Assembly: GCA_018715855.1 (NCBI GenBank)
Contig: DVKW01000118.1
Coordinates: forward strand, 1-9,361
Source of the DNA: Candidatus Galligastranaerophilus intestinigallinarum
GTDB lineage: Bacteria > Cyanobacteriota > Vampirovibrionia > Gastranaerophilales > Gastranaerophilaceae
Direction of reading: 5' to 3'
Length of the DNA stretch: 9,361 bases
The position numbers and the translations under genes are program-made. Below are positions 5,145 through 9,361 of the stretch, piece after piece. The notes below the pieces were generated by a model that was not told the origin of the DNA, searched no databases, and saw only the letters and a list, made by a program, of their open reading frames with translations. Every line of letters starts with the position of its first letter. The stretch's first letter is position 1.

Positions 5145-6625
5145 TGAAAGCAATAGAAATTGTTCCAAAAGTAAAAGTTAAAAACAATAAAATTTTATCT
5201 CTTGTTTATACCCCGGGTGTTTCAAAAAGCTGTCTTAAAATTAAAGAAAATTTAGAAAAAGTTTTTGAATTAACAAACAGGTCAAATTCAGTTGCTGTTT
5301 TATCAAGAGATTATGAACTTTCTAAAAAAAGAGCAATATTTTTAAAAGAAACAAGAACAACAGATGCCTACCCGCTTGTTATAAGAGAATGCTCTGATGA
5401 TGACCTTCAAATGGTGATTGACGCCATTATGCCAAATTTTATGGGGGTTGATACCACCTTAATGAAGGGAATGCCTTATGATAACGATGAATTTATTCCA
5501 ACTTGCTCTAAAGGGTGCATTTTGCCTGAATCTTTAAAAATAGATGATATGGAACCAGTTGAATTAAGAAGCGCTTTTGGCGGTGTTATTGAAACTGAAA
5601 TTAAAGAAGTAATAGATTTTAGAAAACCTGTTGCAATAATTTCAGACGGAACGGCAATTTTAGGCTTAGGAAATATTGGCCCAACGGCAGGGCTTCCTGT
5701 TATGGAAGGAAAAGCCGTTTTATTTAAAGAACTTGGCGATGTTGATGCAATGCCATTATGTTTAAATACGCAAGATGTGAATAAAATTAAAAAAATAGCG
5801 TTATTATTGGAAAATTCTTTTTCAGGAATAAATTTGGAAGACATTAAAGCGCCTGAATGTTTTGAAATTGAAAAATTCTTAATTCAAAATTCAAGAATCC
5901 CGATTTTCCATGATGACCAGCATGGTGCAGCTATTGTAACTTTAGCAGGGCTTTATAATGCGCTAAACTTGGTTAATAAAAGCATAAATAAAATAAAAGT
6001 TGTAATCTCAGGCGCAGGTGCCGCAGGCCAAGCAATTGCAAGGCTTTTATTAAAAGCAGGCGTTAGGGATATCATTATGACAGATATTTTAGGGGTTGTT
6101 TATCAGGGAAGAAATGGCAATAACCCTTCTTTAGAAGCTATAAGCAAGCTTACAAACAAATTAAACCTAAAAGGAACCCTTGAAGATGCAATTAAAGATG
6201 CTGATGTTTTTATTGGGGTTTCCGTGGGAAACATTTTAAGGCCGGAATGGGTTGAAACAATGGCTACTGACCCTGTTGTTTTTGCGCTTGCAAACCCAAC
6301 TCCTGAAATTATGCCGGATTTAGCAAAAAAAGCAGGTGCAAAAGTTGTTGCAACAGGAAGGCCCGATTTTTCCAACCAATTAAATAATTCTCTTGTTTTC
6401 CCCGGACTTTTTGACGGTGTTTTAAATGCAGGGGTCAGAATTATATCTGATGATATTAAAATTTTGGCCGCAAAAACAATAGCTTCAATGGTTACAAAAC
6501 AAGAATTAGATTATGATTACATAATTCCAAACCCACTTGATAAATCGGTTGCAAAAAATATTTCAGCATGTATTATAGATTATGTCAGAAATTTAACAAC
6601 CGAATTCAATAAACGCCCAATATAA
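5144..6625 (+). CDS. Malic enzyme (malate dehydrogenase, oxaloacetate-decarboxylating) with a large insertion
   Basis: Converts L-malate to pyruvate and CO2 with reduction of NAD or NADP. Visible: V-Y-T-P-G-V with the catalytic Tyr22; S-D-G-T-A-I-L-G-L-G-N-I-G-P (167-180) and P-V-M-E-G-K with the catalytic Lys190; metal ligands in I-N-L-E-D (Glu232, Asp233) and F-H-D-D-Q-H-G (Asp258); Rossmann G-A-G-A-A-G near 290; and R-P-D-F-S-N-Q-x-N-N-S-L-V-F-P-G late. It follows the short bacterial type (about 390-410 residues) but has 493. The excess is an insertion of about 110 residues between S-V-A-V-L-S (49-54) and V-A-I-I-S-D-G-T (163-170), which ordinarily form one continuous strand. Part of the insert resembles residues 188-235 (see findings). 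Cofactor choice cannot be read reliably. The start overlaps the plsY stop, with AAGG at 5130-5133. Confidence 0.93.
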   Translation: MKAIEIVPKVKVKNNKILSLVYTPGVSKSCLKIKENLEKVFELTNRSNSVAVLSRDYELSKKRAIFLKETRTTDAYPLVIRECSDDDLQMVIDAIMPNFMGVDTTLMKGMPYDNDEFIPTCSKGCILPESLKIDDMEPVELRSAFGGVIETEIKEVIDFRKPVAIISDGTAILGLGNIGPTAGLPVMEGKAVLFKELGDVDAMPLCLNTQDVNKIKKIALLLENSFSGINLEDIKAPECFEIEKFLIQNSRIPIFHDDQHGAAIVTLAGLYNALNLVNKSINKIKVVISGAGAAGQAIARLLLKAGVRDIIMTDILGVVYQGRNGNNPSLEAISKLTNKLNLKGTLEDAIKDADVFIGVSVGNILRPEWVETMATDPVVFALANPTPEIMPDLAKKAGAKVVATGRPDFSNQLNNSLVFPGLFDGVLNAGVRIISDDIKILAAKTIASMVTKQELDYDYIIPNPLDKSVAKNISACIIDYVRNLTTEFNKRPI

Positions 6626-6638
6626 AAAATAGGGGTAT

Positions 6639-6666
6639 TTGTTGTATTCTTTTTGTTGTTTATAAG
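6639..6666 (+). promoter_or_regulatory. Possible promoter of the rpsE-rpmD-rplO-secY unit
   Basis: TATAAG (6661-6666, five of six) with TTGTTG (6639-6644) 16 bases upstream. It lies in the 97-base gap after the malic enzyme and would give a leader of about 50 bases. The octamer TTTGTTGT occurs twice here (6638-6645 and 6652-6659). No stable hairpin with a T-run is seen in 6626-6722, so read-through from the malic enzyme is also possible. Confidence 0.35.
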
Positions 6667-6707
6667 AGCAATAAAAAAAACAAAGAAATTATGTAATTAA
6701 TTAAATC

Positions 6708-6713
6708 GAAAGG
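6708..6713 (+). promoter_or_regulatory. Ribosome binding site supporting the GTG start of rpsE
   Basis: GAAAGG lies nine bases before GTG 6723. It is the only good purine-rich site near that end of the frame, so the acidic N-terminal extension of S5 is probably translated. Confidence 0.65.
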
Positions 6714-6722
6714 TACTAAAAC

Positions 6723-7370
6723 GTGAGCGAAGAAATTAAAGACACTATTGAAGCTGTTGAAGCTGATAATAAAGAAATAAAAGAAGAAGCAGCCGAAACA
6801 GTTGAAGCAGCAGAAGCTGTTGAAGTAACAACTTTAAAACCACAAAGAAAACAATCCAGAAGAAGAAAAATTGAAACAACAGAACCAGTTGAATCAGAAT
6901 GGAAAGAACAAGTTGTTCAAATCCGCAGAGTAACAAAAGTTGTTAAAGGCGGTAAAAAATTAAGTTTCAGAGCAATTGTTATTGTCGGAAACAAAAAAGG
7001 TCAGGTAGGCATGGGCGTTGCAAAAGCAGCTGAAGTTATCGTTGCTATTCAAAAAGCTATTGCAGACGGCAGAAAAAATCTTATCACCGTTCCTATCTTC
7101 AAAACTACAATACCTCACATGATAACAGGTAAATCAGGTGCAGGCAGCGTTGTTTTAAAACCTGCTTCACAAGGTACAGGTGTTATCGCAGGTGGTGCAG
7201 TTCGTGCAGTGCTTGAACTTTCAGGCATTGAAAACATTTTAAGCAAATCTTTAGGTTCAAAATCTCCCTTAAATGCTGCTAATGCTACATTAAACGCACT
7301 TAAAGAATTAAGAACATTTAAAGATGTTGCAGCTCAAAGAAACATTTCTATGAAACAATTATTAGGATAA
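6723..7370 (+). CDS. rpsE: 30S ribosomal protein S5 with an acidic N-terminal extension
   Basis: Small-subunit protein near the decoding centre, important for translational accuracy. The conserved part starts about residue 59: E-W-K-E-Q-V-V-Q-I-R-R-V-x-K-V-V-K-G-G-K-K-L-S-F (59-82) is the N-terminal double-stranded-RNA-binding-like domain. It is followed by V-G-N-K-K-G-Q-V-G-M-G-V-A-K-A and the C-terminal domain with G-T-G-V-I-A-G-G-A-V-R-A-V-L-E-L-S-G and L-G-S-x-x-P-L-N. These blocks match cyanobacterial S5 as I remember it. At 215 residues it is about 45 longer than usual, the excess being an N-terminal Glu/Ala-rich stretch (1-37, 13 acidic residues) followed by a basic patch Q-R-K-Q-S-R-R-R-K (41-49). 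The GTG start is supported by GAAAGG. It leads a four-gene run with short gaps; the expected upstream gene rplR is absent. Confidence 0.96.
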   Translation: MSEEIKDTIEAVEADNKEIKEEAAETVEAAEAVEVTTLKPQRKQSRRRKIETTEPVESEWKEQVVQIRRVTKVVKGGKKLSFRAIVIVGNKKGQVGMGVAKAAEVIVAIQKAIADGRKNLITVPIFKTTIPHMITGKSGAGSVVLKPASQGTGVIAGGAVRAVLELSGIENILSKSLGSKSPLNAANATLNALKELRTFKDVAAQRNISMKQLLG

Positions 7371-7388
7371 AAAAACAGGTGATATAAA

Positions 7389-7580
7389 ATGGCTAAAAAA
7401 ACAGATGAAAAAATTAAAATAAAATTAGTTAAATCAACAATCGGCGCTCCCGAAAAACATGAAAGAATTGTTAAAGCGCTTGGTTTAACAAAAACAAACC
7501 GTGTTGTTGAACACGCAAAATCTGCCACAATTATGGGCATGGTTAATAAAATTCCACACTTAGTTGAAATAGTTGAATAA
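7389..7580 (+). CDS. rpmD: 50S ribosomal protein L30
   Basis: A 63-residue large-subunit protein, the normal bacterial L30 length. It shows the family pattern K-I-K-L-V-K-S-T-I-G-x-P-x-K-H (strand plus turn), then R-I-V-K-A-L-G-L-T-K-T-N-R-V-V-E-H (helix and strand), the I-x-G-M-V-N-K-I helix and a final L-V-E-I-V-E strand. AGGTGA at 7377-7382 lies six bases before ATG. The position between rpsE and rplO is the classical spc-operon place. Oxygenic cyanobacteria and plastids lack L30, so its presence is informative about lineage. Confidence 0.95.
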   Translation: MAKKTDEKIKIKLVKSTIGAPEKHERIVKALGLTKTNRVVEHAKSATIMGMVNKIPHLVEIVE

Positions 7581-7595
7581 AGGTAAGGTATAAAA

Positions 7596-8039
7596 ATGAT
7601 AACATTAGAAGATTTAAAACCCAACAAAGGCGCTGTTAAAAAAGTTGTCAGAGTTGGTAGAGGCAGATCATCAGGCTGCGGCAAAACCTCATCCAGAGGC
7701 AACAACGGCGAAGGCCAAAGATCAGGCAGAAGCTCAAAAAGAGGTTTTGAAGGCGGACAGATGCCTGCATTCAGACGTTTACCCAAATTAAAAGGGTTCA
7801 ATAACGTTTTTGCTCTAAATACATCAGCTGTTAACGTTTCTGCTTTAGAAAAATTAGACGCAGATGTTGTTACATTGGAAGTTTTAGTTGAAAACAAATT
7901 AGTTCACCCTTCAACTGAAGTTTTAAGAATTTTAGGAAACGGCGAATTAACTAAAAAAGTTACGGTTAAAGCTAATTATGTAACAGAAAGCGCTAAAGAA
8001 AAAATCGAAAAAGCAGGCGGAAAGGTTGAAATAGTTTAA
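7596..8039 (+). CDS. rplO: 50S ribosomal protein L15
   Basis: A large-subunit protein that joins late in 50S assembly; 147 residues, the normal length. The flexible Gly/Arg/Ser-rich N-terminus threads into 23S rRNA: L-x-D-L-K-P-N-K-G-A (5-14), V-G-R-G-R-S-S-G-C-G-K-T-S-S-R-G, then R-G-F-E-G-G-Q-M-P-A-F-R-R-L-P-K, the family hallmark. The globular C-terminal half ends in K-V-T-V-K-A-N-x-V-T-E-S-A-K-E-K-I-E-K-A-G-G. AAGG at 7585-7588 lies seven bases before ATG, and the gap from rpmD is 15 bases. The stop is doubled (TAATAA), with the second TAA overlapping the secY ATG. Confidence 0.96.
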   Translation: MITLEDLKPNKGAVKKVVRVGRGRSSGCGKTSSRGNNGEGQRSGRSSKRGFEGGQMPAFRRLPKLKGFNNVFALNTSAVNVSALEKLDADVVTLEVLVENKLVHPSTEVLRILGNGELTKKVTVKANYVTESAKEKIEKAGGKVEIV

Positions 8040-8041
8040 TA

Positions 8042-9361
8042 ATGCAGCAAGTAAACAACGAACAAATGCTACAAAGCTTGATGAATAATATTCAATCAAG
8101 CGGGCTGAAGCAAAAATTGATTTTTACATTCCTTATGATTGCGCTATTCAGGTTTGGCGCGCAATTACCTATTTTTGGCATAAACAATGAAGCCTTTATG
8201 GCTTTGGCACAAGGAAACAACATCATTGGCTTTCTTGATTTATTTTCAGGGGGCGCTTTGGGTAAAGTTTCAATTTTTGCGCTTGGCATTGGGCCATATA
8301 TCACATCTTCAATTATCATGCAGCTTTTAGCGGTAATTATTCCGCCACTTGAAAGATTGCAAAAAGAAGACGGTGAAGCAGGCAGAAGAAAGCTCCAACA
8401 GTTAACCCGTTTATTTACGGTTGTTGTTGCACTTCTTCAATCTTTAGTATTTGTTTTGTTGTTATCGAAGCTGCCCGGAACCGTCATCCACGGGCTTAAC
8501 CCATTTTTGTTTTATACAGGCTCGCTTGTTGCTCTAACAGCAGGGGCAGTATTTGTTATGTGGATTGGCGAATTAATAACTGAAAAAGGGATTGGAAACG
8601 GGGCTTCCTTAATTATCTTTGTCGGTATTATAGCGGGCATTCCCCTTTATACTCAAAGAACGGCAACCCTTGTTTCCCAAGACCCCGCCTTACAATTAGG
8701 GCTTGTTATTTTACTTGCAATTTTTGTTGCGGCAACAATTTTTATCATCATTCTTCATGATGCAGTTAGAAAAGTTCCAATAGTTTCAGCAAGGCGCCAA
8801 GTCGGAAACAAAGTTTACGGCGGTCAAAATTCAAATATTCCTTTTAAATTAAACCCCGGTGGCGTTATGCCGATTATCTTTGCTATTGCAATTTTATTAT
8901 TCCCTTCAACAATTTTAAGCTTATTAACTCAAATGCAAATTAATAACCCTGCTGTGAAATCGGCCTTAGAAGCAATTAATTCTTTCTTAAGCCCATCCAG
9001 CATCAGTTATTATATAATTTATTTCTTGTTAATTTTCGCACTCACTTTCTTTTATGCTTCAATTATTCCATCCATGCAGCCAAAAGAAATTGCAGACAAC
9101 TTGAAAAAATACGGTTCTGCAATCCCCGGTGTTAAACCCGGCAAACCAACTGCAGATAAATTAGATGAAATTTTAACAAGATTAATGTTTATTGGTGCTA
9201 TTTCGCTTGGCATTATTGCAATGGTTCCAACTGTTGCATCAGGTGTTTCAGGCATTACAACAATGCAAGGCTTAGGAGCAACCAGTTTAATCATTATGGT
9301 TGGTGTTGCGCTTGATTTTATCAATAGAATTAAAACGCACATGTTGGCAAAAAATTACGAA
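8042..9361 (+). CDS. secY: Preprotein translocase subunit SecY (runs off the window)
   Basis: Channel-forming subunit of the SecYEG translocon in the cytoplasmic membrane. The frame is open for 440 codons to the last base, and since it already contains the last helix and the A-K-N-Y-E tail, little is probably missing. The protein has about ten hydrophobic segments. Family marks are S-G-L-K-Q-K-L-I-F-T (20-29) before helix 1, S-G-G-A-L-G-K-V-S-I-F-A-L-G-I-G-P-Y-I-T-S-S-I, the I-T-E-K-G-I-G-N-G-A-S-L-I-I-F block, A-R-R-Q-V-G (250-255) in a cytosolic loop, N-P-G-G-V-M-P-I-I-F-A, I-P-G-V-K-P-G and G-L-G-A-T-S-L-I-I-M-V-G-V-A. No Shine-Dalgarno sits at normal distance from ATG 8042 (AAAGG is 16 bases away), which suggests coupling to rplO. 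ATG 8066 and 8081 are in frame but have no better site, and 8042 gives the expected N-terminal length. Confidence 0.95.
   Translation, partial: MQQVNNEQMLQSLMNNIQSSGLKQKLIFTFLMIALFRFGAQLPIFGINNEAFMALAQGNNIIGFLDLFSGGALGKVSIFALGIGPYITSSIIMQLLAVIIPPLERLQKEDGEAGRRKLQQLTRLFTVVVALLQSLVFVLLLSKLPGTVIHGLNPFLFYTGSLVALTAGAVFVMWIGELITEKGIGNGASLIIFVGIIAGIPLYTQRTATLVSQDPALQLGLVILLAIFVAATIFIIILHDAVRKVPIVSARRQVGNKVYGGQNSNIPFKLNPGGVMPIIFAIAILLFPSTILSLLTQMQINNPAVKSALEAINSFLSPSSISYYIIYFLLIFALTFFYASIIPSMQPKEIADNLKKYGSAIPGVKPGKPTADKLDEILTRLMFIGAISLGIIAMVPTVASGVSGITTMQGLGATSLIIMVGVALDFINRIKTHMLAKNYE

Noticed and set aside
5144..6625. Fusion or frameshift artefact as the cause of the extra malic enzyme residues
   Set aside because: The frame is continuous with no stop, codon use is uniform, and both flanks are intact in the same frame, so an in-frame insertion is the better explanation.
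6745..6936. A 63-codon Leu-rich minus-strand frame opposite the start of rpsE
   Set aside because: Its leucine run is just the complement of the GAA/GCA-rich repeats encoding the acidic S5 extension.
7334..7897. A 187-codon open frame on the minus strand opposite rpmD and rplO
   Set aside because: It lies antisense to two clear ribosomal protein genes and has no recognisable domain. It is explained by the codon bias of the genes on the other strand.

Overview
The window is a low-GC bacterial chromosome segment; all nine complete genes end in TAA. Several proteins look cyanobacterial in detail. S5 has the W-x-x-x-V-x-Q-I-R-R-V-x-K-V-V-K-G-G-K-K-L-S-F-R-A entry and the IAGGAVRAVLEL block. PlsY carries GSGSTGATNV where most bacteria have GSGN-x-GATNV. 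SecY ends in a GLGATSL...A-x-NYE tail. The window nevertheless encodes ribosomal protein L30 (rpmD), which oxygenic cyanobacteria lack, and it is very AT-rich. My inference is a non-photosynthetic relative of Cyanobacteria (Melainabacteria/Vampirovibrionia, perhaps Gastranaerophilales). No rRNA or marker search could be run.

Layout. 1-629 (-): the first 209 codons of gyrB. 630-766: divergent intergenic region. 767-1786 (+): an unrecognised protein with the signature residues of an atypical protein-kinase fold. 1783-2103 (-): a Cro/C1-type HTH regulator, convergent with the previous gene and sharing stop-codon bases with it. 2104-2251: divergent intergenic region. 2252-3178 (+): a very AT-rich GT8 glycosyltransferase. 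3217-6625 (+): der, plsY and a malic enzyme, joined by two TAATG stop/start overlaps. 6723-9361 (+): rpsE, rpmD, rplO and secY, the distal part of the spc ribosomal-protein operon; secY runs off the window at or near its last codon.

How the genes relate. The right two thirds is housekeeping: ribosome assembly (Der), glycerolipid synthesis (PlsY), malate to pyruvate (malic enzyme), ribosomal proteins and the Sec translocon. The spc operon is interrupted: the gene before rpsE is the malic enzyme, not rplR, and rpsE has its own upstream gap with a possible promoter. The left third, between gyrB and der, holds three accessory-looking genes.

Most worth a second look: (1) the malic enzyme has about 110 extra residues that look like a degenerate internal copy of part of its own catalytic domain; (2) the kinase-like orphan beside the HTH regulator; (3) the acidic N-terminal extension of S5; (4) the broken spc operon order. 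I found no CRISPR array, insertion sequence, tRNA, rRNA or convincing intrinsic terminator.
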